7,369 nucleotides of DNA from an uncultured Oscillospiraceae bacterium (GCA_947631805.1 CANRNA010000085.1:1-7369), one strand, 5' to 3'. Positions 1 to 6,544 are shown, counted from the first letter of the stretch. The notes: generated by a model from the sequence alone, not told the origin. A program made the numbers and translations.

Positions 1-77
1 ATGTCCCGATAGCCCTTTTCCTGCAGGGCCTGAAAGGCATAAGACAGCATATAATAGACGTTTTTGACCGGTATCAC
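1..77 (-). CDS. mcrC: McrC, 5-methylcytosine restriction system subunit (N-terminal 25 codons only)
   Basis: Partial gene running off the window's left edge. The frame starts at a GTG at 77-75 that overlaps the TGA of mcrB (76-74) as GTGA, so the two are translationally coupled. A GGGGAG ribosome binding site lies inside the mcrB end (plus-strand 85-90), seven bases before the GTG. The visible peptide, starting M(V)IPVKNVYYMLSYAF, strongly resembles the conserved start of McrC proteins, which read 'IPIKNIYYMLSYAF' in many Firmicutes. In the family, McrC carries the PD-(D/E)xK nuclease that McrB delivers to modified DNA and stimulates McrB GTP hydrolysis. The nuclease domain is outside the window, so activity cannot be judged. 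The identification rests on a short peptide plus its position directly after mcrB, which is the standard gene order. Confidence 0.85.
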   Translation of the reverse strand, partial: MIPVKNVYYMLSYAFQALQEKGYRD

Positions 78-2173
78 CGCACGGCTCCCCGCAGCTGGTC
101 CGCCCATCTTCTCACCTTGCCCGGCTCGTCGAACCAGTACTCCCGCAGAAGAGGGATGATCTCAAATTCCACGATGCCGGACAGCGTCTCGGCGTCCGCC
201 TGTTTCAGAGAGCAGAAAAAGCTGTGACCTATGCGAAAGCCCTCGCCCAGCCCATCGTCCCCCGCGATATCCTCGTTCAAACTGACCACGCACTGGATGA
301 GCTTATCAAATCTGGGACTGTTCAGCGCCGCCTGATAGGCGCGAAAGCCCGCCGAGCTGAAGCCGGGCGTCATATCAAAAAAGGCGAACCGTCTCCGCAG
401 AGCGTAATCCATCAGCGCCAAGCTCCGGTCGGCCGTGTTCATCATGCCCAGGATATATACGTTCTCAGGCACGGAGAACTTGTCCCTGGAGTAAAGAAGC
501 TGCAGCTCCACGCCACGCTTGTCGCTTTCCACGAGCATGAACAGCTCGCCGAATATCCTGCCCAGGTTGCCCCGGTTGATCTCGTCGATGATGAAGAAAT
601 AGTCGTTGCCGCTGTCTATCTCCGCCCGCTTGCACAGCTCGTAAAATACGCCCTTGGTGATGGAAAAGCCATTCTCCGACGGGCGGAAGCCCTCCACGAA
701 ATCCTCGTAGGAGTAGCTTTGATGGAACTGGACCATCATCACCCGCTCCTGGTCCATGACTCCCATCATGGAATAGGCCAGTTTTCTGGCGGCGTATGTC
801 TTTCCGACGCCGGGAGGGCCCTGTAAGATCACGTTTTTCTTCTTTTTGACCAGCGCTGTCAGCGTCCTGTAGGCCGCCTCGTCCATATAGACGTCGCGGA
901 GAAAATCCTCCGGCCCGTAAGCGGAATACGCCACCTCCGCTTCCTCGGCGTCGAGGGCGTTCTCATCCTCAAAAAGCGCGTTCAGCTTTTTCACATAGTC
1001 CGTGTAGGGAGTGATGTCCGTCAGCGTTTTCATCGCCGCCTGACCGGGATGGGGCCACTCCCCCTTGTGGGTCCAATCCACCCGGCGGATATGACAGAAG
1101 CCGTCCGAGGCAGCCGGGTCATACCGGTAATCGGAGCAGACCAGCCCCCGGCCAACGAGAAGGCCCATGCCCTTTTTCACGAACACCACGTCCCCCGGAC
1201 GCATTTCATTGGCAAACTGCCACGTGGCGTGGGCGGCGTTCGTATAGGGCTTGTCAGCGGCGATGCGGGCCTTCATGGCCTGCTTCATCTCATCCTTGCT
1301 GGCATACCTCCGCAGGTCCCCTATCTCCCCCCAGCCGATGGCCATGATCCCCGCGTCGTAAAACGCCTCCCATTTGCTGGCGTTATTGCCTGGGGAATAT
1401 ATCCAATACCGCGCTGGCCGGGCCTCTTCCTCCACATATTGCAGCTCATTTTCCGTTTCCGGCTCCTCGGGGATATTCCCCGGCTCAGCCGCGCCGTAAT
1501 AGCGGCTGATGTAAAACCCCACGTCCGCCGTAAGGGTCCGGCGCTGGCTGTCCGCATAGCAGCCGTCGGCGGCAATGAGCGCATCCACCATGCCCACCAG
1601 CTCTCTGTCCTGGCTGATGAGCTGTCTCATCTCGTCGTACAAGGTGAAGCAGCCCCGTAGATTATCCGTATACGCACCCTTTTTGACACGTATGTCGCTG
1701 TGCAGGACCTCCGCCACCCGCTTGACCTCAGAGTATTTGTATATGTAGTACTTATCGGGGAACCGCAGCCAAAGATAAACGCTGACGGCGTTCTCATCCT
1801 GATAATGCTGTGCCTGGCGGCTGGCATATCTGGGGGAAAAATTCTGCGCCCGGTCCTTGAACGCCTGGATGCGCTGGAACACGTCCCGGCTCTCATCATA
1901 TAGCTCCCGGAACATAGTCCTGACCTTTTCCGGGTCCTCCCGGGCGGCCTCCAGGATCATCCCCGCCGGAAAATGGTTCTGGGAGGCGAGCAGATTGACG
2001 GTCTTGTCCAGAGCCTTTGCGAGCATCCCGGCAAAATCCGCCGCCTCTATGTCCCAGTACTTTTGAAACCAACTCACCGCCCGCCATTTATACGCCTCCC
2101 GCGACCACTGAAACACGTGGATGTCCCGCTTATAGCAGGCCAGGGCGTCCTGAAGCCTCTCTCTGTCAAACAT
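74..2173 (-). CDS. mcrB: McrB-type AAA+ GTPase with EVE-like domain, type IV restriction motor
   Basis: A 699-residue protein, much longer than E. coli McrB (about 460). Three parts are visible. Residues 1-235 are a charged, aromatic-rich region I cannot assign. Residues ~254-396 look like an EVE/PUA-fold reader of modified bases (RYWIYSPG 255-262, AGIMAIGW 274-281, PGDVVFVKKG 326-335). Residues ~420-699 are the AAA+ motor: Walker A GPPGVGKT 452-459, Walker B FFIIDEIN 526-533, the McrB signature MNTADRS 578-584, an RRRF candidate arginine finger at 593-596, and GLGEGFRIGHSFF 641-653. McrB proteins hydrolyse GTP, assemble as rings and translocate DNA for cleavage by McrC. The ATG at 2173 has a GGGAG site eight bases upstream. 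It is followed by mcrC in a four-base overlap. The coding sequence looks less GC-rich than the tct genes. Family assignment is very firm; target modification is inferred only. Confidence 0.95.
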   Translation of the reverse strand: MFDRERLQDALACYKRDIHVFQWSREAYKWRAVSWFQKYWDIEAADFAGMLAKALDKTVNLLASQNHFPAGMILEAAREDPEKVRTMFRELYDESRDVFQRIQAFKDRAQNFSPRYASRQAQHYQDENAVSVYLWLRFPDKYYIYKYSEVKRVAEVLHSDIRVKKGAYTDNLRGCFTLYDEMRQLISQDRELVGMVDALIAADGCYADSQRRTLTADVGFYISRYYGAAEPGNIPEEPETENELQYVEEEARPARYWIYSPGNNASKWEAFYDAGIMAIGWGEIGDLRRYASKDEMKQAMKARIAADKPYTNAAHATWQFANEMRPGDVVFVKKGMGLLVGRGLVCSDYRYDPAASDGFCHIRRVDWTHKGEWPHPGQAAMKTLTDITPYTDYVKKLNALFEDENALDAEEAEVAYSAYGPEDFLRDVYMDEAAYRTLTALVKKKKNVILQGPPGVGKTYAARKLAYSMMGVMDQERVMMVQFHQSYSYEDFVEGFRPSENGFSITKGVFYELCKRAEIDSGNDYFFIIDEINRGNLGRIFGELFMLVESDKRGVELQLLYSRDKFSVPENVYILGMMNTADRSLALMDYALRRRFAFFDMTPGFSSAGFRAYQAALNSPRFDKLIQCVVSLNEDIAGDDGLGEGFRIGHSFFCSLKQADAETLSGIVEFEIIPLLREYWFDEPGKVRRWADQLRGAVR

Positions 2174-2267
2174 ATTGCCGTCTCCCTCTCTGGCTGTATG
2201 GGATATATCCTATCCTGATATCTTCTGCGGACGGGCGTACAAAACGTCCCTGCCCTCAGTTGCCCCC
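2174..2267. other. Intergenic gap between tmk and mcrB
   Basis: 94 bases downstream of tmk and upstream of mcrB, noticeably AT-richer than the flanking genes. It contains the mcrB ribosome binding site (GAGGGAG, plus-strand 2182-2188). It also contains a 5-bp inverted repeat, ggacg at 2229-2233 and cgtcc at 2245-2249, that has no following T-run on the minus strand. I see no convincing terminator or consensus promoter. A start site for mcrBC could lie here because of the AT-rich stretch at about 2200-2222, but the -35/-10 matches I can find are poor. Confidence 0.4.
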
Positions 2268-2933
2268 TCAGATATCCAGCAGTGACACCAGGTCCTGGTG
2301 TATGGCCTCTATGGAGCGCATGGCCCCGCCGTCGGTGCACAGAAGCGGCGTCCAGCCCAAGGTGCAGCAGCAGTACTCCGCCGCCTTCCTGGCCCGGGCC
2401 ATGTAGGCCCGGTCGGCCTCGTGGATATCCTCCCGGCTCTCGTCCCCGCCGTAGCGGGCCAGCAGGAGCTTTTCCGTGACGGCAGCCTCCGCCTGGAGGA
2501 ATATCACCCGGTCCGGGGCGGGGATGCCCAGAAGGTCATATTCAAAATGGAACAGCCACCGCAGAAAATCCGGCCACTGGTCCTCCGGCAGCTTGGAGCA
2601 CTGGTGCACGGCGTTGGAGGTGGTGTACCGGTCCGCTATCACCACGCCGCCGCCCCTATAAAAGTCCTCCCAGTCCCGCTTGAAGCTGGCGTACCGGTCC
2701 ACGGCGTAAAAGGCGGAGGCGGCGTAGGCGTTCACGTCTCCCGGCTCCCGGCCCATCTCCCCCCGCAGATACATCTTCACCAGCGCGGAGGACTCGCTGT
2801 CATAGTTGGGGAAAAACACCACCCTGGCGGGGGTCCCCCTGTCCTGGAGCGCCTGGCGCAGGCGCTTGACCTGGGTGGTCTTGCCGGTGCCGTCCACGCC
2901 CTCTATGACGATGAGCTTTCCCTTCCGTTCCAT
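2268..2933 (-). CDS. tmk: Thymidylate kinase (dTMP kinase)
   Basis: A 221-residue cytosolic kinase, close to the usual ~205-215. It phosphorylates dTMP to dTDP with ATP on the way to dTTP. The P-loop GVDGTGKTT is at residues 12-20, FPNYDS at 41-46 corresponds to the substrate-binding FP motif, DRYTTSNAVHQ at 101-111 is the DR(Y) motif with the TMP-contacting segment, PDRVIFL at 140-146 is the core strand, and the lid is about 159-172 (ARYGGDESREDIHE). The P-loop has no arginine at the variable position, so the catalytic basic residue probably comes from the lid (R160 or R167). It resembles a clostridial subfamily with the DVNAYAAS and DIHE signatures, seen here at 66-73 and 169-172. The ATG at 2933 follows a perfect AGGAGG by seven bases (plus-strand 2941-2946). 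It lies 57 bases after the second mgtC gene and could be cotranscribed with it. A broader deoxynucleoside monophosphate kinase role cannot be excluded. Confidence 0.93.
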   Translation of the reverse strand: MERKGKLIVIEGVDGTGKTTQVKRLRQALQDRGTPARVVFFPNYDSESSALVKMYLRGEMGREPGDVNAYAASAFYAVDRYASFKRDWEDFYRGGGVVIADRYTTSNAVHQCSKLPEDQWPDFLRWLFHFEYDLLGIPAPDRVIFLQAEAAVTEKLLLARYGGDESREDIHEADRAYMARARKAAEYCCCTLGWTPLLCTDGGAMRSIEAIHQDLVSLLDI

Positions 2934-2940
2934 ATCCTAT

Positions 2941-2946
2941 CCTCCT
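2941..2946 (-). promoter_or_regulatory. Strong Shine-Dalgarno of tmk
   Basis: AGGAGG on the minus strand, seven bases before the ATG at 2933-2931. It fixes the tmk start and suggests efficient translation. Confidence 0.8.
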
Positions 2947-2953
2947 CGTATCG

Positions 2954-2984
2954 CCGCGCCCGGCGGCCTGTCAGGCGCCCGCGG
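2954..2984 (-). other. GC-rich imperfect hairpin between mgtC copy 2 and tmk
   Basis: A 31-base, almost purely G+C stretch whose ends are perfect complements (ccgcg / cgcgg) with further partial pairing inside. It lies in the only untranslated stretch between mgtC copy 2 and tmk. There is no T-run after it on the minus strand, so it is not a classical intrinsic terminator. It could be an attenuating or RNA-stabilising structure, or just GC-rich sequence. Confidence 0.3.
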
Positions 2985-2990
2985 GGCCCG

Positions 2991-3683
2991 TCACAGCTCC
3001 TCCACGGACAGAACGCCCTCCACCGCCCCGATGGCAGCCAGAATGGCCTCGGAGCTGTGCTTTTTGTTCATCTGCAGGGTGAATATCACGTTGGCGGTCT
3101 TCTTCTCCGACTCCGGGGAGCGGGTGATGACCATGTTTTGGATCTTTACCTCCATTTGGCGCAGCAGTTCCAGCACCGCGTCCAGGCTCTCCTTCTCGCT
3201 GTACTCCATGAGCAGGTTTATCTCGGCGCTATTCTCCAGGATGTGGTACTCCCACTTGGAGAACACCAGCTCCGCCGCCAGCACCAGCACCGTGGCGAAG
3301 ATGCCCCCCTCGAAAAAGCCCGCACCCAGGCACAGACCGATGACGGCCGCCGCCCACAGGCCCGCCGCGGTGGTCAGGCCCTTGACACGGCGGCGGCGGG
3401 TGACCATGATGCACCCCGCGCCGATGAAACCGATGCCCGCCACCACCTGGGCACCCATGCGGGAGATATCAGTATTATAGCCCATCACCTGGTACAAAAA
3501 CTCCCCGGTGGCCGTGGCGATGGCCGCGCCCAGGCAGATGAGGATGTGGGTGCGGAAGCCCGCCGGGCGGCGCTTATACTCCCGCTCCAGCCCGATGCAG
3601 CCGCCGCATACGGCGGCCAGCACCATCCGCAGCGCCACGGACAGCATGGACACCTCCCGCAGACCGTCAAAAACTGTCAGCAT
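2991..3683 (-). CDS. MgtC/SapB family membrane protein, copy 2
   Basis: A 230-residue protein with the MgtC N-terminal membrane domain: CGGCIGLEREYKRR 26-39, AGFRTHILICLGAA 41-54, DISRMGAQVVAGIGFIGAGCI 72-92 and VKGLTTAAGLWAAAVIGLCLGAG 100-122. Together with a segment at 128-142 this gives about four to five hydrophobic stretches. Residues ~150-230 form a soluble tail with alternating strands and helices, resembling the ACT-like tail of larger MgtC proteins. MgtC of Salmonella and Mycobacterium supports survival in low magnesium and in macrophages, and acts on the F-type ATPase rather than as a transporter; the role in a commensal clostridium is unknown. The start at 3683 lies 15 bases after the stop of copy 1, whose TGA overlaps an AGGAGG. 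The two are therefore almost certainly one operon with coupled translation. They are paralogues by sequence. Confidence 0.9.
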   Translation of the reverse strand: MLTVFDGLREVSMLSVALRMVLAAVCGGCIGLEREYKRRPAGFRTHILICLGAAIATATGEFLYQVMGYNTDISRMGAQVVAGIGFIGAGCIMVTRRRRVKGLTTAAGLWAAAVIGLCLGAGFFEGGIFATVLVLAAELVFSKWEYHILENSAEINLLMEYSEKESLDAVLELLRQMEVKIQNMVITRSPESEKKTANVIFTLQMNKKHSSEAILAAIGAVEGVLSVEEL

Positions 3684-3693
3684 ATCCTCTCCC

Positions 3694-3699
3694 CCTCCT
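3694..3699 (-). promoter_or_regulatory. Shine-Dalgarno of mgtC copy 2 overlapping the stop of copy 1
   Basis: AGGAGG on the minus strand shares a base with the TGA of the upstream mgtC (3701-3699), reading TGAGGAGG. A further purine-rich GGGGGAGAGG follows before the ATG at 3683. The layout supports coupling of the two genes. Confidence 0.65.
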
Positions 3700-4430
3700 C
3701 ATATCTCCACGATGACGGTGACGTTCTCCAGCGCAGAGATGGCCGTCATGACCTCGGTGTGCCGCTGGCCGTGGTGCAGCCGCACGGAGAACACCGCATT
3801 GGGCGCTCTGGATTTGTCCGCCCGGCCCCGGTCGATGTCCACTTCATAGATATGCACGCCCTGGTCCTTGATGCAGGCGATGATATCACCCACATCGTCC
3901 AGCGCCCGGAACTCTACATACAGGTTCAGGTTCCGTGCCCGCTCCACGATGGCCGCCTCGATGCGGGGCAGAATGCTGATGCACAGGAATATGAACACAA
4001 ACACGATGGCCACGCACTCGTAAAAGCCCGCCCCGATGGCAAGACCCATGCACGCCGAGGCCCACAGCCCCGCCGCGGTGGTCAGGCCCTTCACCTCCTG
4101 GTGGCCGGTGACGATGATGATGCCCGCGCCCAGAAAGCCGATGCCGTTGATCACATGGGCCCCCATGCGGGACACATCGGTGCGAAAGCCAATCTGCGCC
4201 GTCCGCTCCGCCCAAATGGTATTGCTGAGCGTGAGGATATACTGGCTGCACAGCACCGTCAGCGCCGCGCCCAGACACACAAGCATATAGGTGCGGAAGC
4301 CCGCCGCCCGGTGCTTGCGGCCCCGCTCGATGCCGATAAGGCCCCCGCACAGCATGGCAAGGACCATCCGCAGAAGCACGGACGGAAGATTCATCTGGCG
4401 CAGATAGTCAAGCTGCTGCAGCATACACAT
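3699..4430 (-). CDS. MgtC/SapB family membrane protein, copy 1
   Basis: A 243-residue paralogue of the next gene. The membrane domain has CGGLIGIERGRKHR 28-41, AGFRTYMLVCLGAA 43-56, DVSRMGAHVINGIGFLGAG 85-103 and VKGLTTAAGLWASACMGLAIGAG 113-135, then a strongly hydrophobic segment at 139-154. An ACT-like soluble tail occupies ~165-243. Between LGAA and the DxSRMGA motif it has 11 more residues than copy 2 (around 68-83), probably a longer external or cytoplasmic loop. The ATG at 4430 is preceded by AAGGGAG with about five bases of spacing; an internal ATG two codons later is less well placed. A hairpin that probably ends the tct operon lies just upstream, so this gene likely begins its own transcript with copy 2 and perhaps tmk. 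Function is inferred from family only: stress adaptation, often linked to magnesium limitation. Confidence 0.9.
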   Translation of the reverse strand: MCMLQQLDYLRQMNLPSVLLRMVLAMLCGGLIGIERGRKHRAAGFRTYMLVCLGAALTVLCSQYILTLSNTIWAERTAQIGFRTDVSRMGAHVINGIGFLGAGIIIVTGHQEVKGLTTAAGLWASACMGLAIGAGFYECVAIVFVFIFLCISILPRIEAAIVERARNLNLYVEFRALDDVGDIIACIKDQGVHIYEVDIDRGRADKSRAPNAVFSVRLHHGQRHTEVMTAISALENVTVIVEI

Positions 4431-4446
4431 CCACTCTCCCTTCGAC

Positions 4447-4452
4447 AGTATA
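4447..4452 (-). promoter_or_regulatory. Candidate -10 box for the mgtC pair
   Basis: TATACT on the minus strand matches the -10 consensus at five of six positions. It lies between the tct hairpin and the mgtC copy 1 ribosome binding site. No good -35 box is found at 16-18 bases upstream, and a start from it would leave a leader of only about ten bases that would cut into the ribosome binding site. It is therefore weak. Confidence 0.25.
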
Positions 4453-4465
4453 CGCGCCCGGCGCG
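4453..4465. repeat. GC palindrome next to the candidate mgtC -10 box
   Basis: A perfect inverted repeat with 6-base arms (cgcgcc, one centre base, ggcgcg). It sits immediately upstream of the candidate -10 box, where a repressor operator could lie. It may equally be chance in GC-rich DNA. Confidence 0.3.
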
Positions 4466-4471
4466 ACGGCT

Positions 4472-4501
4472 AGAAGGGCGTGCGGAAAAGCACGCCCTTT
4501 T
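4472..4501 (-). terminator. Hairpin at the end of the tct operon, probable terminator
   Basis: Arms aagggcgtgc (4474-4483) and gcacgccctt (4490-4499) pair perfectly over ten bases around a six-base loop and extend two more pairs with one G-T. It lies 22 bases after the tctA stop and before the mgtC pair. On the minus strand the sequence after the stem has only a short interrupted T-run (TTCT), so termination may be partial. No plus-strand gene needs it. Confidence 0.65.
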
Positions 4502-4523
4502 ACATGGATGCACGATCTCCTGT

Positions 4524-6074
4524 TCAGTCCGCCGCGGGAGCGTCCCCGCTCTTTTCCACGGTGTCGTTGGCGTCGGCGGCGGCCTGGCTCTTCTTCTCCA
4601 GCTTGTTCATCAGCAGGGGGCTGAGCACGCCCACCACGCACAGGATGATGAGCACCCAGTCCACCACACTGGAGAACAGCACGCCGATGCTGCCCTGAGA
4701 CACCCGCAGGGCGTTTCGCAGCCCCTTCTCGCCGATGGGTCCCAGTATCAAAGCCAGCACCACGGCGGCGGTGTTCAGGTCGAACTTCCGCATCAGATAG
4801 CCTATCACGCCGAAGATCAGCATGACCACCACGTCCAGGATGTTGCGGTGGATGGCGTAGGAGCCCACCACGCACAGCACCGTCACGCAGGGTATCAAAA
4901 TGGCGTCGCTCAGCCGGGAGATATGGGCAAAGCCCTTGCAGCCCAGCAGGCCGATGGCCAGCATGAAAAACTGCACCAGCACGAACCCGGCGAAGAAGGT
5001 GTAGGTCATGGGGGCGTACTTGGTGAACAGCTCCGGGCCCGGGGTCAGCCCCTGGATGATCAGCCCGCCCATGAGCACCGCCGTGACGGATTCGCCGGGG
5101 ATGCCCAGGGTCAGAGTGGGTATCAGGGAGCCGCCGGTGACGGCGTTATTGGCCGCCTCGGAGCCCGCCACGCCCTCGATGGTGCCGTGACCGAAGTCCT
5201 CCTTATGCTTGGAAAACTGCTTGGCGGTGTTATAGCCCACAAAGCAGGCGATGGATGCGCCCGCGCCGGGCAGGATGCCGGTGAGGTTGCCGATGATCCA
5301 GGAGCGGATGATCGTGGGCCAGAGTATTTTCCGCTCCTCCTTGGTCAGGCTCATCTTGTCGGAGACCTTGGCCGCCTTGGCCCGCTGGACGATCTTCTTC
5401 TCCGCCAGGATGAACACCTGGCTCATGGAGAACAGGCCGATCAGCGCGCAGGTGGTGTTGACGCCCTCCGCCAGGAAGGACTGGCCGAACATGAACCGCT
5501 TCACCCCGGTGATGGGGTCCAGACCGATGGTGGACAGCATCAGGCCGAAGGCGCCGCTGATAAGGCCCTTGACCAGGCTCTTGCTGGACACGCCGGCGAT
5601 GATGGTCAGGCCGAAGATGCTCAGCCAGAAATACTCCGCACTCATGAATTTCAGCGCCAGCTGGGCCAGCAGGGGCGCGAAGAAGTAAAGGGAGATGCAG
5701 CTGAGCAGGCCCCCCCAGAAGGAGCTCCAGCAGGCGGTGAACAGCGCCTTGCCCGCCTGGCCTTTCAATGTCATCTGATAGCCCTCGATGGCGGTGGCCG
5801 CCGAGGCGGGGGTGCCGGGGGTATGTATCAGTATGGCGGATATGGACCCGCCGAAAATGGCGCCGCAGTAGATGGCTCCCAGCACGATCAGGCCGGTCTC
5901 CGGCTCCATGGTGAAGGTCATGGGCAGCATCAGCGCCACGCCCATGGCGGCGGAAAGGCCGGGCATGCAGCCGATGACGATGCCCAGGGCCACGCCGCCC
6001 GCCATCATGAGCAGGTTGATGGGTGTCAGGGCGTTGAGAAAACCGGCGCCCATCAGGGACAAAGTGTCAAGCAT
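4524..6074 (-). CDS. tctA: Tripartite tricarboxylate transporter permease, TctA family
   Basis: A 516-residue, highly hydrophobic protein of the usual TctA size (~500). It is the large membrane subunit of a secondary, ion-driven, binding-protein-dependent carboxylate importer. Family hallmarks are visible: GIVIGCMPGLSAAMGVALMLP 31-51, HTPGTPASAATAIEGY 84-99, GILPGAGASIA 266-276, and EGVAGSEAANNAVTGG 300-315 followed by TLGIPG 322-327. The two PG-containing blocks reflect the internal repeat typical of the family. About a dozen hydrophobic segments can be seen, with a charged loop at 225-250 and a hydrophilic alanine/aspartate-rich tail from 491. The ATG at 6074 follows AGGAGG (plus-strand 6085-6090) that overlaps the tctB stop, with a ten-base spacing, so translation is coupled to tctB. 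The substrate cannot be read from sequence; family members import citrate, tartrate, phthalates and other carboxylates. Confidence 0.94.
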   Translation of the reverse strand: MLDTLSLMGAGFLNALTPINLLMMAGGVALGIVIGCMPGLSAAMGVALMLPMTFTMEPETGLIVLGAIYCGAIFGGSISAILIHTPGTPASAATAIEGYQMTLKGQAGKALFTACWSSFWGGLLSCISLYFFAPLLAQLALKFMSAEYFWLSIFGLTIIAGVSSKSLVKGLISGAFGLMLSTIGLDPITGVKRFMFGQSFLAEGVNTTCALIGLFSMSQVFILAEKKIVQRAKAAKVSDKMSLTKEERKILWPTIIRSWIIGNLTGILPGAGASIACFVGYNTAKQFSKHKEDFGHGTIEGVAGSEAANNAVTGGSLIPTLTLGIPGESVTAVLMGGLIIQGLTPGPELFTKYAPMTYTFFAGFVLVQFFMLAIGLLGCKGFAHISRLSDAILIPCVTVLCVVGSYAIHRNILDVVVMLIFGVIGYLMRKFDLNTAAVVLALILGPIGEKGLRNALRVSQGSIGVLFSSVVDWVLIILCVVGVLSPLLMNKLEKKSQAAADANDTVEKSGDAPAAD

Positions 6075-6084
6075 GTCTCATCAC

Positions 6085-6090
6085 CCTCCT
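6085..6090 (-). promoter_or_regulatory. Shine-Dalgarno of tctA overlapping the tctB stop
   Basis: AGGAGG on the minus strand shares a base with the tctB TGA (6092-6090). It lies ten bases before the tctA ATG, slightly long. The TGAGGAGG arrangement matches that between the two mgtC genes. Confidence 0.6.
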
Positions 6091-6539
6091 CAGATCAGTA
6101 TCCCGGCGGGCAGCCGGACGCCCAGGAATCTGGTAAATGCAAAATAGATGAGCACGTTCAGCACCACCACCGTGATGGCGGTATAGAGCACCGGCACCCG
6201 CAGGTACAGCATCAGCACCGTCATGAACACGACCGTGGACACGAAAAAGCCCACCACGCTCACCAGCACCACGTAGGCCGCCACGCCTGCCAGGCACACG
6301 AAAAACTGCGCGGGCTTGAAGTCCTTGAACACCTCGTCCACGCCGCTGGTCACCCCGTGCTTTTTGGCCGCCACCAGCATCTGGACCAGGTACAGGGTGG
6401 TCAGGCCGAACAGCAGCGCCACGGTAAAGTAGGGATAGGTCCGGCTGGACTCCTTCAGCTGTGTCGTCCCATAGTACCAGTAGCCGCACATAGCGTACAT
6501 GAACACGACCACGCCGATGTCCGTTTTTTTCATTTTCAC
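6090..6539 (-). CDS. tctB: Tripartite tricarboxylate transporter small subunit, TctB family
   Basis: A 149-residue membrane protein, typical of TctB (~150). Hydrophobic segments lie at about 7-23, 37-56, 77-110 (two closely packed spans) and 117-136, consistent with four transmembrane helices. Polar loops lie at 24-36 and 57-76. TctB proteins are poorly conserved in sequence, so the call rests mainly on size, topology and position between tctC and tctA. The start is a GTG at 6539, chosen over an ATG two codons later because AAGGAGGG (plus-strand 6547-6554) lies seven bases before the GTG. The small subunit is needed for transport in characterised systems, but its exact role is unclear. It lies 15 bases before tctA and is cotranscribed with it. 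Confidence 0.88.
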   Translation of the reverse strand: MKMKKTDIGVVVFMYAMCGYWYYGTTQLKESSRTYPYFTVALLFGLTTLYLVQMLVAAKKHGVTSGVDEVFKDFKPAQFFVCLAGVAAYVVLVSVVGFFVSTVVFMTVLMLYLRVPVLYTAITVVVLNVLIYFAFTRFLGVRLPAGILI

Positions 6540-6544
6540 AGGCA

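Noticed and set aside
224..826. A 200-codon plus-strand frame, with others of about 200 codons at 1049-1660 and 2806-3480.
   Set aside because: They are antisense to mcrB, tmk and mgtC, have no family motifs, and lack convincing ribosome binding sites.
2200..2245. A possible mcrB promoter on the minus strand: TTGTAC followed at about 16 bases by TATCAG.
   Set aside because: Only three of six and four of six consensus positions match, which is too weak to call in an AT-richer spacer.
2229..2249. A possible terminator after tmk formed by ggacg and cgtcc.
   Set aside because: The stem is only five bases and no T-run follows on the transcribed strand.
3886..4350. Minus-strand frames overlapping real genes in another frame, for example 3886-4350, 4408-4875 and 6067-6489.
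   Set aside because: Their translations are Gly/Arg/His-rich shadows of mgtC, tctA and tctB, which have clear family motifs in their own frames.
2954..4465. A shared 10-mer, cgcgcccggc, near 2956 and 4453 as a possible common operator.
   Set aside because: The flanks differ and only the second copy is a full palindrome. A GC-only 10-mer recurring in GC-rich spacers is weak evidence.
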